From: Pseudomonas azadiae
GTDB taxonomy: Bacteria > Pseudomonadota > Gammaproteobacteria > Pseudomonadales > Pseudomonadaceae
Direction of reading: 5' to 3'
Length of the DNA: 64,000 nucleotides
Assembly: GCF_019145355.1 (NCBI RefSeq)
Contig: NZ_JAHSTY010000002.1
Coordinates: forward strand, 434,001 to 498,000
The notes under the pieces are model-generated. The model saw only the letters and a program-made list of their open reading frames with translations. It was not told where the DNA came from and made no database searches. Of this stretch, positions 8,826 through 18,279 are shown piece by piece. The translations under genes were made by a program, and so were the position numbers. Numbering within the stretch: the first letter of the stretch is position 1; the number at the start of each line of letters is the position of its first letter.

Positions 8826-8856
8826 AAAAAACGCCGGGCTCAGCCCGGCGTTTTTG
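8826..8856. terminator. Bidirectional terminator
   Basis: AACGCCGGGCT (8830-8840) pairs with AGCCCGGCGTT (8842-8852). A-tract on the left and T-tract on the right serve both the GNAT-like gene (plus) and the DAHP synthase gene (minus). Confidence 0.88.
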
Positions 8857-8874
8857 TATGCGCAATTTAAAAAC

Positions 8875-9951
8875 TCAGGTGCGCTTGCGCTTGGGCAATA
8901 CGTCCTTGAGCTTGGCATGCATGCTGCGCAGGGTGTTTTCGGTGGCGGACCAGTCGATGCAGGCATCGGTGATCGACACGCCGTACTGCAAGTCGGCCAA
9001 GTCTTTTGGAATCGCCTGGCAGCCCCAGTTCAGGTGGCTCTCGACCATCAGGCCGATGATCGACTGGTTGCCTTCCAGGATCTGGTTGGCGACGTTTTCC
9101 ATCACCAGCGGCTGCAGGGCCGGGTCTTTGTTGGAGTTGGCGTGGCTGCAGTCGACCATGATGTTCGGCTTGATTTTGGCCTTGTTCAGCGCCTGCTCAC
9201 ACAGTGCGACGCTGACCGAATCATAGTTGGGCTTGCCGTTGCCGCCGCGCAGCACCACGTGGCCGTAGGCGTTGCCCTTGGTGGTGACGATGGACACGCC
9301 ACCTTCCTGGTTGATGCCCAGGAACCGGTGCGGGCTGGAGACCGACTGCAGCGCGTTGATCGCCACGGTCAGGCCGCCGTCGGTGCCGTTCTTGAAACCC
9401 ACGGCCGAGGACAGGCCGGACGCCATTTCACGATGGGTCTGGGATTCGGTGGTGCGCGCGCCAATGGCCGACCAGCTGATCAGGTCCTGCAGGTACTGCG
9501 GGGAGATCGGGTCCAGCGCTTCGGTGGCGGTGGGCAGGCCCATTTCAGCCAGGTCCAGCAACAGCTTGCGACCGATGTGCAGGCCGTCCTGGATCTTGAA
9601 CGAGTCATCCAGGTAGGGGTCGTTGATCAAGCCTTTCCAGCCGACGGTGGTACGCGGTTTCTCGAAATAGACGCGCATCACCAGGTACAAGGTGTCGGAC
9701 ACTTCTGCCGCCAGCACCTTGAGGCGCTCGGCGTATTCGTGTGCGGCCTTGAGGTCGTGGATCGAGCAAGGCCCGATAACGACAAAGAGGCGGTGGTCGG
9801 TGCCGTCGAGAATGTCACGGATGACTTCGCGGCCCTTGGTGACGGTCTGCAGGGCAGCGTCGCTCAAAGGGATTTCGCGCTTGAGCTGATCGGGCGTGAT
9901 CAGGGTCTCGTTGGATTCGACGTTTAGGTCATTGATCGGTAAATCAGCCAT
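8875..9951 (-). CDS. Class I DAHP synthase
   Basis: 3-deoxy-D-arabino-heptulosonate-7-phosphate synthase condenses phosphoenolpyruvate and erythrose 4-phosphate, the first step of the shikimate pathway. The 358-residue protein has the class I (AroF/AroG/AroH) motifs: GPCSIHD near residue 70, AIGARTTESQTHREMASGLS, and DCSHANSNKDP; length matches E. coli AroF/AroG (350-356). Which aromatic amino acid inhibits it cannot be read from the sequence with confidence. The start MADLPINDLNVESNETLI was chosen over a longer frame because class I enzymes begin this way. An unrelated class II enzyme is encoded at 23847-25193. Confidence 0.95.
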   Translation of the reverse strand: MADLPINDLNVESNETLITPDQLKREIPLSDAALQTVTKGREVIRDILDGTDHRLFVVIGPCSIHDLKAAHEYAERLKVLAAEVSDTLYLVMRVYFEKPRTTVGWKGLINDPYLDDSFKIQDGLHIGRKLLLDLAEMGLPTATEALDPISPQYLQDLISWSAIGARTTESQTHREMASGLSSAVGFKNGTDGGLTVAINALQSVSSPHRFLGINQEGGVSIVTTKGNAYGHVVLRGGNGKPNYDSVSVALCEQALNKAKIKPNIMVDCSHANSNKDPALQPLVMENVANQILEGNQSIIGLMVESHLNWGCQAIPKDLADLQYGVSITDACIDWSATENTLRSMHAKLKDVLPKRKRT

Positions 9952-10082
9952 CGTGTTACTCGTCAGGGTCACGGGTGCTGGCCGCCAGCCATCCCCGTGC
10001 GGCGGAGCACAGCATGATTTGGATGCAGGGGGGAGGAACCTTAGCGCGTAATACCGGCCCGCGACAATGGGCAAAGCCCGCT

Positions 10083-10517
10083 TTAATCCAGTGCTGGCGC
10101 CACAAAGGCCTCATGGGAGAATTCGCTGGCGTGGCGCGATACCCACTCGCGGGCCAGGGTTTCGAATTGCTCTGGAGTCGGTCTGGCGTCTTCATGCTGG
10201 CGGCAGTAGCGCTCTATCCGGCATGCTTGCTCACCCATTCGCGCACCGAACAGCGCATGGTCATCGGTAAACGAGACACCGACGCGGTAGCCGTCTGGCA
10301 CCTTGCGGCACCACGCCACGTAGCCCGGATAACGCGCGCCGGCGCCCAGGGAAGGGATGTGCAGTTCAACCGCCGTGCCCTCGCGCCAGGCACGCGGCCA
10401 ATTGCACGCGACGCCGCCCAGGCCGATAGTATGCAGGCGTTGGCGGGGTAAGGCGGGAGCGGGGCGTTGGGTCAACAAGACAGCGACATCATCAGGGTGA
10501 GGTAGAAAACGACCCAT
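10083..10517 (-). CDS. PilZ-domain protein
   Basis: A 144-residue protein with one PilZ-like beta-barrel: the segment PRQRLHTIGLGGVACNW corresponds to the R...(D/N)xSxxG cyclic-di-GMP site, followed by YPGYVAWCRKVPDGYRVGVSF, a classic PilZ strand. The binding motif looks degenerate: no clean RxxxR pair and Gly where (D/N)xSxxG has Ser, so nucleotide binding is doubtful. It is divergent from the thioredoxin-like gene, and its start codon (10515-10517 on the minus strand) shares two bases with the proposed start of that gene. In P. aeruginosa a PilZ-like gene appears to sit at the same place between DAHP synthase and panE (from memory). Confidence 0.8.
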   Translation of the reverse strand: MGRFLPHPDDVAVLLTQRPAPALPRQRLHTIGLGGVACNWPRAWREGTAVELHIPSLGAGARYPGYVAWCRKVPDGYRVGVSFTDDHALFGARMGEQACRIERYCRQHEDARPTPEQFETLAREWVSRHASEFSHEAFVAPALD

Positions 10518-10902
10518 GTACACGGACTCCGAGCACCGTTCAATTGATGGCGGTGGCAGCAGTAGAGTGAAGCATCTGGAATTGACCGACCTGGATATTG
10601 ACCAGCAATTGCTGGGATTGCCAGGCATTTCGCTGGTCGTATTTACCAGCGTGGGGTGTTCCAGTTGCCGTTGGGCACGCCAGCAATTACCCGGCTGGCC
10701 GTTGCCGGTGGACCGCGTGTGCTGGGTGGATGCCGGCCACAACGGCGGTGCGGTCGAACGCTACCAGATCTTTCATTTGCCGGCGTTGTTCGTGGTGTGC
10801 GAGGGTCAATTCCTAGGGCAATTGCAGACGTGTCTTACTTCTTCTGACCTGTCTGACGCCATCAACCTAGCGCTTACCCGTACTCCAGAGGAACTGCCAT
10901 GA
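10516..10902 (+). CDS. Thioredoxin-like protein with CSSC motif
   Basis: A 128-residue protein with a compact thioredoxin fold: LVVFTSVGCSSCRWAR carries a CxxC active site, and HLPALFVVCEGQF holds the expected cis-Pro. It is shorter and more divergent than TrxA, so it is probably a specialised thiol-disulfide protein. The ATG at 10516 overlaps the start codon of the divergent PilZ gene; a GTG at 10567 (MKHLELTDLD) is a serious alternative and would remove 17 unconserved-looking residues. Its TGA overlaps the panE ATG as ATGA, so these two are coupled. Confidence 0.75.
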   Translation: MYTDSEHRSIDGGGSSRVKHLELTDLDIDQQLLGLPGISLVVFTSVGCSSCRWARQQLPGWPLPVDRVCWVDAGHNGGAVERYQIFHLPALFVVCEGQFLGQLQTCLTSSDLSDAINLALTRTPEELP

Positions 10903-11852
10903 CCGCACAATCGCCCCGCATTGGTATCATCGGCACCGGTGCCATCGGTGGCTTCTACGGCGTGATGCTGGCGCGCGCCGGTTTCGATGTGCACTTCCTG
11001 CTGCGCAGTGAGTACGCAGCGGTCAGCGAGCACGGCCTGCACATCAACAGCACCGTACACGGCGACTTGCACCTGCACCCGGTGCAGGCCTATGCCCGCG
11101 CCGCCGATATGCCGCCCTGCGACTGGTTGCTGGTGGGCACCAAGTCGACCGGAAATGTCGAACTGGCCCCGACCCTTGCCCAGGTCGCGGCGCCGGACGC
11201 CAAGGTGGTGTTGCTGCAGAACGGCCTCGATGTGGAAGACAGTTTGCGTGAACACCTGCCCACTTCGCTGCACCTGCTCGGCGGGCTGTGCTACATCGGC
11301 GTCCACCGCTCCGCGCCCGGCGTTGTCGAGCATCAGGCCCTGGGTCGGGTCAACCTGGGTTATCACAGTGGCACGGCGGCCAACGATGAAGCCCGGCAGA
11401 AGGCGATTGTGGAAGCCGGCGCCGCGTTGTTTCATCAGGCCGGTATCGAATCCGAAGCGATGGCCAATGTGCATCAGGCAAGGTGGCACAAACTGGTGTG
11501 GAACGTGCCCTTCAACGGGCTCTCGGTATTATTGGGCACCGGCACCACGGCCCTGATGGCGGACGAATCCAGCTGCGAACTGATCCGGGCGTTGATGGCC
11601 GAAGTGATCCAGGGCGCACACGCCTGCGGCCATGAAATCCCCAAGAGTTATGCCGAACAAATGTTCACCATGACCCAGACCATGGACGACTACCTGCCCA
11701 GCATGTACCACGACCACGTGCATAAACGCCCGCTGGAGTTGGCGGCGATCTACGCCCGGCCGCTGGCCGCCGCAAAAGCCGCGGGGTGTGAACTGCCGCG
11801 GATGCAAGCGCTCTACCAAGCCTTGAGTTTTATTGATCGGCATAATCGCTGA
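10899..11852 (+). CDS. panE: 2-dehydropantoate 2-reductase (KPR) family protein
   Basis: A 317-residue NADPH-dependent reductase of the ApbA/PanE family, which reduces ketopantoate to pantoate in pantothenate and CoA synthesis. It has the N-terminal Rossmann motif GIIGTGAIGGFYG, LVGTKSTGN and LLQNGLD typical of the family, and the C-terminal helical domain with KLVWNVPFN containing the catalytic Lys. Many pseudomonads carry several PanE paralogues, so this may act on another 2-keto acid. It begins in an ATGA overlap with the thioredoxin-like gene and is followed after 15 bases by a 5'-nucleotidase gene. Confidence 0.88.
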   Translation: MTAQSPRIGIIGTGAIGGFYGVMLARAGFDVHFLLRSEYAAVSEHGLHINSTVHGDLHLHPVQAYARAADMPPCDWLLVGTKSTGNVELAPTLAQVAAPDAKVVLLQNGLDVEDSLREHLPTSLHLLGGLCYIGVHRSAPGVVEHQALGRVNLGYHSGTAANDEARQKAIVEAGAALFHQAGIESEAMANVHQARWHKLVWNVPFNGLSVLLGTGTTALMADESSCELIRALMAEVIQGAHACGHEIPKSYAEQMFTMTQTMDDYLPSMYHDHVHKRPLELAAIYARPLAAAKAAGCELPRMQALYQALSFIDRHNR

Positions 11853-11867
11853 GCCGAGGAGCAGAGC

Positions 11868-12773
11868 ATGGCAAAGGGGATGGGCGACAAATTGGTGCTG
11901 GCGATTTCATCGCGTGCGCTGTTTGACCTGAGTGAAAGCCACAAGGTGTACCTGGCCGAAGGTGTCGAGACCTACCGCCAGTACCAGATCGAACACGAGG
12001 AGGAAATCCTCGAGCCCGGCGATGCGTTTCCGCTGGTCAAGAAATTGCTGAGCCTGAACGCCAGCCTGGGGCGTGCCCGGGTCGAGGTGGTGCTGGTGTC
12101 GCGCAACAGCGCCGACACCGGCTTGCGCGTGTTCAACTCGATCCAGCATTACGGGCTGGATATTTCCCGCGCCGCCTTCGTCGGCGGGCGTAGTCCTTAT
12201 CCTTATCTGGCCGCATTTGGTTGCCACCTGTTCCTGTCCACTCACGCCGAAGATGTGCGCAGTGCCCTCGACGCCGGCTTCGCGGCGGCGACGATTCTGT
12301 CAGGCGGTGCGCGCCGTGCCTGCAGCGGTGAACTGCGCATCGCCTTCGATGGCGACGCGGTGCTGTTTTCCGATGAGTCGGAGCGCGTGTACCAGGCCGG
12401 CGGTCTGGAAGCGTTCCAGGCCAATGAGCGGGAGTCGGCACGCCAGCCTTTGCACGGCGGTCCTTTCAAGGGGTTCCTGGCGGCGCTCAACCTGTTGCAG
12501 CGCGAGTTTGCGGACGACGCCTGCCCGATCCGCACCGCCTTGGTCACGGCCCGATCCGCGCCGTCCCATGAACGGGTGATTCGCACCCTGCGTGAATGGG
12601 ATATCCGCCTGGACGAGTCATTGTTCCTCGGCGGCCTGGAAAAATCAGCGTTCCTGGAAGCGTTTGCCGCCGATGTGTTTTTCGATGATCAGGCCGGGCA
12701 TTGCGAAAAAGCCATGGAGTTTGTCGCCACCGGGCATGTGCCCCACGGCATCAGTAATGAGGTCAAGCGCTAA
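11868..12773 (+). CDS. Cytosolic 5'-nucleotidase (NT5C1-like)
   Basis: A 301-residue protein of the bacterial 5'-nucleotidase family related to eukaryotic cytosolic NT5C1 (HAD superfamily). Family marks include LAISSRALFDL at the N terminus (the usual DxD nucleophile motif reads SSR/FDL here), VVLVSRNSADTGLRVFNSI, AFDGDAVLFSDESE and the C-terminal VFFDDQAGHC. It should dephosphorylate nucleoside monophosphates. The start has GAGGAG ten bases upstream (11857-11862). It follows panE closely and is probably co-transcribed with it and the upstream thioredoxin-like gene. Confidence 0.85.
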   Translation: MAKGMGDKLVLAISSRALFDLSESHKVYLAEGVETYRQYQIEHEEEILEPGDAFPLVKKLLSLNASLGRARVEVVLVSRNSADTGLRVFNSIQHYGLDISRAAFVGGRSPYPYLAAFGCHLFLSTHAEDVRSALDAGFAAATILSGGARRACSGELRIAFDGDAVLFSDESERVYQAGGLEAFQANERESARQPLHGGPFKGFLAALNLLQREFADDACPIRTALVTARSAPSHERVIRTLREWDIRLDESLFLGGLEKSAFLEAFAADVFFDDQAGHCEKAMEFVATGHVPHGISNEVKR

Positions 12774-12843
12774 GTCAGTCGGGTTCGCCGATGCGCTGCT
12801 AAGCTCAGTTAATCTCCGCCATCCTGGCAGTCCGGGGGGTTCC

Positions 12844-13344
12844 ATGATTCGTTCGATGCTGTACGCCACGGACCTCGGCCTGTACGCGCCGTATGTGATG
12901 CAGCATGCGCTGGCGCTGGCCCGAACATTCAAGGCGGACCTGTATGTGGTCCACGTGGTCGAGCCCATCGGGCTGTTCGCCGAATCGGTGTTGCAGAGCT
13001 ACTTGGATGAGAAAGCCCTGAGTGAATGGCAGAGCCAGGGCCTGACCACGGTGATGGCGACGATCGAACAACGGGTGCTGGACAGTTTCAGGGAGGAGTT
13101 GGGGGAGGGCGAACAAGACTTGAAGTTGATCCGCTCGGTACGGGTGATCCAGGGCGACCCGTGCGAGGTGATCCTCGACCAGTTGCGCAAATTGTCCGTG
13201 GACCTGCTGATCGTCGGCAGTCATAGCCAGGCAGCCGCGGCGGCTACACCCTTGGGACGTACCGCCGCACGGGTGCTGCAGCTGTCTACGGTGCCGGTTT
13301 ACCTGGTGCCTTCGCTGCACCGTTGCCGCAGTGATGACGTGTGA
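12844..13344 (+). CDS. Universal stress protein, UspA family
   Basis: A 166-residue single-domain UspA protein. It begins with the standard MIRSMLYATDLG strand and ends with the nucleotide-binding type signature IVGSHSQAAAAATPLGRTAARVLQLSTVPVYLVP (G-2x-G-9x-G-(S/T)-like pattern, here degenerate). Such proteins accumulate under starvation, anaerobic or oxidative stress. The ATG at 12844 was preferred over a longer frame that overlaps the nucleotidase gene. It lies 103 bases upstream of cysB. Confidence 0.9.
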   Translation: MIRSMLYATDLGLYAPYVMQHALALARTFKADLYVVHVVEPIGLFAESVLQSYLDEKALSEWQSQGLTTVMATIEQRVLDSFREELGEGEQDLKLIRSVRVIQGDPCEVILDQLRKLSVDLLIVGSHSQAAAAATPLGRTAARVLQLSTVPVYLVPSLHRCRSDDV

Positions 13345-14422
<1,078 letters not shown>

Positions 14423-14427
14423 GTCGA

Positions 14428-14910
14428 TTACCTGGCCTCGGTAACCGTAAAATGTTGCCGGGCGCCCGCCACCAGAATCTCCACCTCATCGCCTTCGAAC
14501 TTGCCTAGCAGGCTTTTGCCCAGGGGCGAGCGCGGGGTGATGACGGTCACCGGTTGCCCGACCACGTCCACCTTCAGGCCCGCCGCGTCCGGCGCGAGGA
14601 ACAGCCACTGCTGGCGGTCGTTCTCGTCTGCCAGGCCCAGCAGCGCGCCGATTTCTATACCCCGTTGCTCATCGTAGGCGCGCACTGCCATGTTCTGGCA
14701 CCGTGCCAACGCCTGCTTGATTTCCTCGACCCGCTTGGCTTGCCCGGCCGCCAGGTAGGAGGCCTCGAGCCCAAGGGTGTCGTACTTGTTTTCCGCGATG
14801 TTTTCTTCGTGGGTCGCGGTTTCGTAAGCGGTCTGCGCGGCGCGCTGGGCAATGTCGAGGTCGACGCTGAGCTTTTCGAGGATCAGCAGGTGGACGGCGT
14901 GTTTATTCAT
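14428..14910 (-). CDS. Divergent GreA/GreB-family protein
   Basis: A 160-residue protein with the two-part Gre layout: an N-terminal coiled coil (residues 1-75) and a C-terminal FKBP-like domain with RSPLGKSLLGKFEGDEVEI, matching the GreA core SPxxxALLGKxxGDxVxV. The tip, where GreA/GreB read GDxSENA(E/D)Y, reads ENIAENKYD here, so the first acidic metal-binding residue appears replaced by Asn while the Glu (E40) is kept. It may bind the polymerase secondary channel with altered or no cleavage activity; this is inference. It lies upstream-coupled to a small membrane-protein gene five bases away on the same strand. Confidence 0.85.
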   Translation of the reverse strand: MNKHAVHLLILEKLSVDLDIAQRAAQTAYETATHEENIAENKYDTLGLEASYLAAGQAKRVEEIKQALARCQNMAVRAYDEQRGIEIGALLGLADENDRQQWLFLAPDAAGLKVDVVGQPVTVITPRSPLGKSLLGKFEGDEVEILVAGARQHFTVTEAR

Positions 14911-14915
14911 GGTCG

Positions 14916-15284
14916 TCAATCGCAGAATTGCAGGACATTGGCCCGGGTCTTTTCGTTGGGGGCGTTCTGGTCCTGTTGCAGCCAGAACTGGCATTTGGGG
15001 TTGGACAGGTTGCGCGCATTGTTGCGGGCCTGGTCCAGGGTCTGTTGCTGTTCCTGCTTGTGCAGGTTCTGTTGGTATTGCTCGAACATGCGGTTTGGCG
15101 GCTCAGGTACCACAACAGCCGGCTTGCCCAGTTGCTCGACGGCCTGGGCCACTGGCGCAAGGCTTTGCGGGAACAGGTAGCGCGACGCCAGCCAAGTGCT
15201 CAGCACGATGGCGATAAACCCCAGCCATACGCCAAACGCGATACCCACAATCAGTTTGAATAGCGACAACGGACGATCAGCCAT
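14916..15284 (-). CDS. Small membrane-anchored protein, unknown
   Basis: A 122-residue protein I cannot name. One transmembrane helix lies near residues 8-32 (LFKLIVGIAFGVWLGFIAIVLSTWLA). It is followed by a Q-rich, probably helical periplasmic part (MFEQYQQNLHKQEQQQTLDQARNNARN) and a C terminus with two cysteines (CQFWLQ and the final FCD) that could form a disulfide. It is first in a two-gene unit with the Gre-like gene, five bases apart. The ATG at 15284 is followed by a clean hydrophobic segment and preceded by AGGAGG-like sequence. Confidence 0.8.
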   Translation of the reverse strand: MADRPLSLFKLIVGIAFGVWLGFIAIVLSTWLASRYLFPQSLAPVAQAVEQLGKPAVVVPEPPNRMFEQYQQNLHKQEQQQTLDQARNNARNLSNPKCQFWLQQDQNAPNEKTRANVLQFCD

Positions 15285-15415
15285 GATGGCCTCCTGGCAG
15301 GCATTTGCAGCGTGACGGCGATTGTCGCACGCCAGTGGGCATAATAATCGCGATCAAGCCTTCTGCATCCGCGCATTTATGCGGACAATCGAGCCTTTGA
15401 TCGTTGGAGCCCGGA

Positions 15416-16549
15416 ATGAAAGCCCGCTGGGATATTTTTTGCAGCGTCGTCGATAACTACGGCGACATCGGCGTGACCTGGCGCCTGGCCCGGCAATTGG
15501 TGGTGGAGCACGCGTGCGCTGTGCGCCTGTGGGTTGATGACCTGCGCGCTTTCGAGCGCCTGTGCCCGCAGATTGATGTGCGGCGGGACGCCCAATGGCA
15601 GGAAGGGGTCGACGTGCGGCATTGGCCGGCCGAATGGCCGGGAGCGACAGCGGCGGATGTGGTGATTGCCGCGTTTGCCTGCCAGTTGCCGCCGGACTAT
15701 ATGGAGGCCATGGCCGCACGCGATCGCGTGCCGTTGTGGGTGAACCTGGATTATCTGAGTGCCGAGGAATGGGTGGTGGGCTGTCATCGCTTGCCGTCGG
15801 TGACGTTCAAGGGCGTGCAGAAGTACTTCTTCTTTCCCGGCTTCCGGCCCGGCACCGGAGGCTTATTGCGTGAGGCTGGGTTGCTGGAGCAGCGTCAGGC
15901 TTTTCAACGGGATGCCGGCGCGCAGCAACAGTTCTTGCACGCCTTGGGCATATTTCCGGCAGCCGATGCGCGGCTTATCTCGCTGTTCGCCTACGAAAAC
16001 GCCGGGCTGGCCAGTTGGCTGGAGCTGTTATCGACGGACGGGCGTGCCACTCATCTGTTGGTACCGGAGGGGCGCATCCTGGGTGATGTGCAGCGCTGGC
16101 TGGGTCTGGAACGCCTGGCTGCGGGGGACATCCGGCAGCGCGGCGCGCTGACGGTGCAGGTCATCGCCTTTGTGCCCCAGGCGCACTATGACCGCCTGCT
16201 GTGGTGCTGCGACTTCAATGCGGTGCGCGGCGAAGATTCGTTCGTGCGTGCCCAGTGGGCCGGGCGCCCGCTGCTGTGGCACATCTACCGGCAGGACGAA
16301 GACATCCACCTCGACAAGCTCGACGCGTTCCTCGAGCTCTACACTGCTGGCTTGTCACCGGCGGCAAGGGTTGCGCTGATCGGGCTCTGGCACGCCTGGA
16401 ATACCGATGGCGATATGGCGCAACCGTGGAAAAGGCTGCTGGAACACTGGCCCGAGGTCAATCTGCACGCCGAAACATGGTGTCTGGAACAGGGTTTGCA
16501 GGCCGATCTTGCGACGGCGCTGGTGCAGTTTTATGAAAGTTGGATATGA
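15416..16549 (+). CDS. earP: EF-P arginine rhamnosyltransferase EarP
   Basis: EarP transfers rhamnose from dTDP-rhamnose to Arg32 of elongation factor P, which activates EF-P to rescue ribosomes stalled at polyproline. The 377-residue protein has the GT-B family signature at its N terminus, VVDNYGDIGVTWRLARQL, placing the functionally important Asp residues at D13 and D17; the C-terminal half carries RGEDSFVRAQWAGRPLLWHIYRQ. I chose the ATG at 15416, five bases after GGAG, over a TTG at 15404. Its substrate gene efp follows after 49 bases on the same strand. Confidence 0.95.
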   Translation: MKARWDIFCSVVDNYGDIGVTWRLARQLVVEHACAVRLWVDDLRAFERLCPQIDVRRDAQWQEGVDVRHWPAEWPGATAADVVIAAFACQLPPDYMEAMAARDRVPLWVNLDYLSAEEWVVGCHRLPSVTFKGVQKYFFFPGFRPGTGGLLREAGLLEQRQAFQRDAGAQQQFLHALGIFPAADARLISLFAYENAGLASWLELLSTDGRATHLLVPEGRILGDVQRWLGLERLAAGDIRQRGALTVQVIAFVPQAHYDRLLWCCDFNAVRGEDSFVRAQWAGRPLLWHIYRQDEDIHLDKLDAFLELYTAGLSPAARVALIGLWHAWNTDGDMAQPWKRLLEHWPEVNLHAETWCLEQGLQADLATALVQFYESWI

Positions 16550-16598
16550 TACGCCACCTTGAATTTTGTAAATCCCATCCAAATTTCGGATATATGCA

Positions 16599-17171
16599 AT
16601 GAAAACTGGTAAAGAACTGAAACCCGGTACAGTGATCCGTCTCGAAAACGACCCTTGGCTGGTTCAGAAAGCTGAGTTCACCAAGTCTGGTCGTAACAGC
16701 GCAATCATGAAGACCAAGCTGAAGAACCTGCTGACCGGTTACAAGACCGAGATCGTCTACAGCGCCGATGACAAACTGGACGACGTGATCCTCGACCGCA
16801 AGGAAGCGACCCTGTCCTTCATCAGCGGCGACACCTACACGTTCATGGACACCACCGACTACACCATGTACGAGCTGAACGCTGAAGATATCGAAGCCGT
16901 TCTGCCGTTCATCGAAGAAGGCATGGAAGACGTCTGCGAAGCGATCTTCTTTGAAGAGCGCCTGGTTTCCGTAGAGCTGCCGACTACCATCGTGCGTAAA
17001 GTGGCCTACACCGAAGGTTCCGCTCGCGGCGACACTTCGGGCAAGGTGATGAAGCCTGCCAAACTCAGCAACGGTACCGAACTGCAAGTGGCCGATTTCA
17101 TCGAAATCGACGACCTGATCGAGATCGACACCCGCGAAGGTGGTTCGTACAAAGGTCGCGCCAAGAAGTAA
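16599..17171 (+). CDS. efp: Elongation factor P, arginine type
   Basis: EF-P binds between the P and E sites of the ribosome and speeds peptide bond formation at consecutive prolines. The 190-residue protein has the usual three beta-barrel domains. The loop reads KSGRNSA, with Arg at position 32 where enterobacterial EF-P has a lysylated Lys34; this is the site glycosylated by EarP. The neighbouring earP gene confirms the modification type. It is followed by a strong terminator. Confidence 0.97.
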   Translation: MKTGKELKPGTVIRLENDPWLVQKAEFTKSGRNSAIMKTKLKNLLTGYKTEIVYSADDKLDDVILDRKEATLSFISGDTYTFMDTTDYTMYELNAEDIEAVLPFIEEGMEDVCEAIFFEERLVSVELPTTIVRKVAYTEGSARGDTSGKVMKPAKLSNGTELQVADFIEIDDLIEIDTREGGSYKGRAKK

Positions 17172-17188
17172 TCCTGGCCCGCCGATAC

Positions 17189-17221
17189 GAAAAAAGCCCG
17201 ACCTTGCGTCGGGCTTTTTCA
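17189..17221. terminator. Bidirectional terminator after efp
   Basis: AAAAAGCCCGAC (17191-17202) pairs with GTCGGGCTTTTT (17208-17219). A and T tracts on the two sides serve both efp and the convergent esterase gene. Confidence 0.92.
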
Positions 17222-17234
17222 TGGGCGTTACGTT

Positions 17235-18251
17235 TTACTTCAGGTGTTGCTTCAACTCGTCCGAAGCCTGCAGCATCGCCGAACGTACGGCTGGCACTTG
17301 GCTGATCACGTTCAGCAAACCGTAGTCGTGGATCATGCCGTTGTAGCGTACCGCGGTCACCGGCACGCCGGCTGCATCCAGTTTGCGGGCGTAGGCCTCG
17401 CCTTCATCACGCAGCACGTCGGCGCCTGCGGTCTGGACCAGCGCGGGCGGCAAGCCTTTAAGCTGATCGGTAGTTGCCCGCAGCGGCGAGGCGTAGACCT
17501 CGGCACGTTGCTTGGCGTCGGTGGTGTAGTTGTCCCAGAACCACTTCATCATGTTTCGGGTGAGGAAGTGCCCTTCGGCGTACTGGTTGTAGGACGCGGT
17601 GTCGAAGTTGGCGTCGGTCACCGGCCACAGCAGCAGTTGGAACTTGATCGCCGGCGTGCCCTTATCCTTGGCCATCAGGCTGACCACTGCGGCCATATTG
17701 CCACCGACGCTGTTGCCCGCGACGGCAAGGCGCTTGCCGTCGACATTGATCTCTTTGCCATGCTCGGCCACCCATCGGGTCGCGCCGTAGGCCTGGTTGA
17801 TCGCCACCGGGTAATGCGCCTCCGGCGAAGGCGTGTAGTTGACAAACACCGCCACCGCACCCGAGCCCACCACCAAATCCCGCACCAGGCGTTCATGGGT
17901 CGGGTAGTCCCCGAGCACCCAGCCGCCACCGTGGAAGAACATGAACACCGGCAATGTGCCCTTGACCCCGGCCGGACGCACGATGGTCAGATCCAGTGGC
18001 TTGCCGTCGACCTGAATGGTCTTGTGGCTCACATCCGCTGCCGGCAGCGTCAGCTTCACACCGGCCTGGGCGCCGGTCAAAACGGCACGGGCGTCCTTTG
18101 GCGTCAGCTGTTCTATCGGCTTGCCGGTGCCGGCGTTCAACACGTCCAGGAAGGCCTGGGTGTTGTGTTCCACATCACCGGTCGCCGCGGAGGCTTGGGT
18201 GATGGACAGGGCGAGCAGGGTGCCGGTGAGCGCTTTAGCGAATGTGTTCAT
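17235..18251 (-). CDS. Secreted alpha/beta-hydrolase (HSL-type esterase)
   Basis: A 338-residue esterase of the hormone-sensitive-lipase family. A signal peptide (residues 1-22, ending TQASA) suggests export. The oxyanion motif is HGGGW, the nucleophile elbow is GNSVGG, and the C-terminal Asp and His lie in GADVLRDEGE and GMIHDYGLL. Physiological substrates are unknown; small acyl esters are likely. The ATG at 18251 gives the signal peptide. It lies 28 bases downstream of ohr on the same strand and may be co-transcribed with it, placing it under OhrR control; that is inference. Confidence 0.9.
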   Translation of the reverse strand: MNTFAKALTGTLLALSITQASAATGDVEHNTQAFLDVLNAGTGKPIEQLTPKDARAVLTGAQAGVKLTLPAADVSHKTIQVDGKPLDLTIVRPAGVKGTLPVFMFFHGGGWVLGDYPTHERLVRDLVVGSGAVAVFVNYTPSPEAHYPVAINQAYGATRWVAEHGKEINVDGKRLAVAGNSVGGNMAAVVSLMAKDKGTPAIKFQLLLWPVTDANFDTASYNQYAEGHFLTRNMMKWFWDNYTTDAKQRAEVYASPLRATTDQLKGLPPALVQTAGADVLRDEGEAYARKLDAAGVPVTAVRYNGMIHDYGLLNVISQVPAVRSAMLQASDELKQHLK

Positions 18252-18279
18252 GTTCGTCTCCTTGAGCGGCAGCGGTTGA

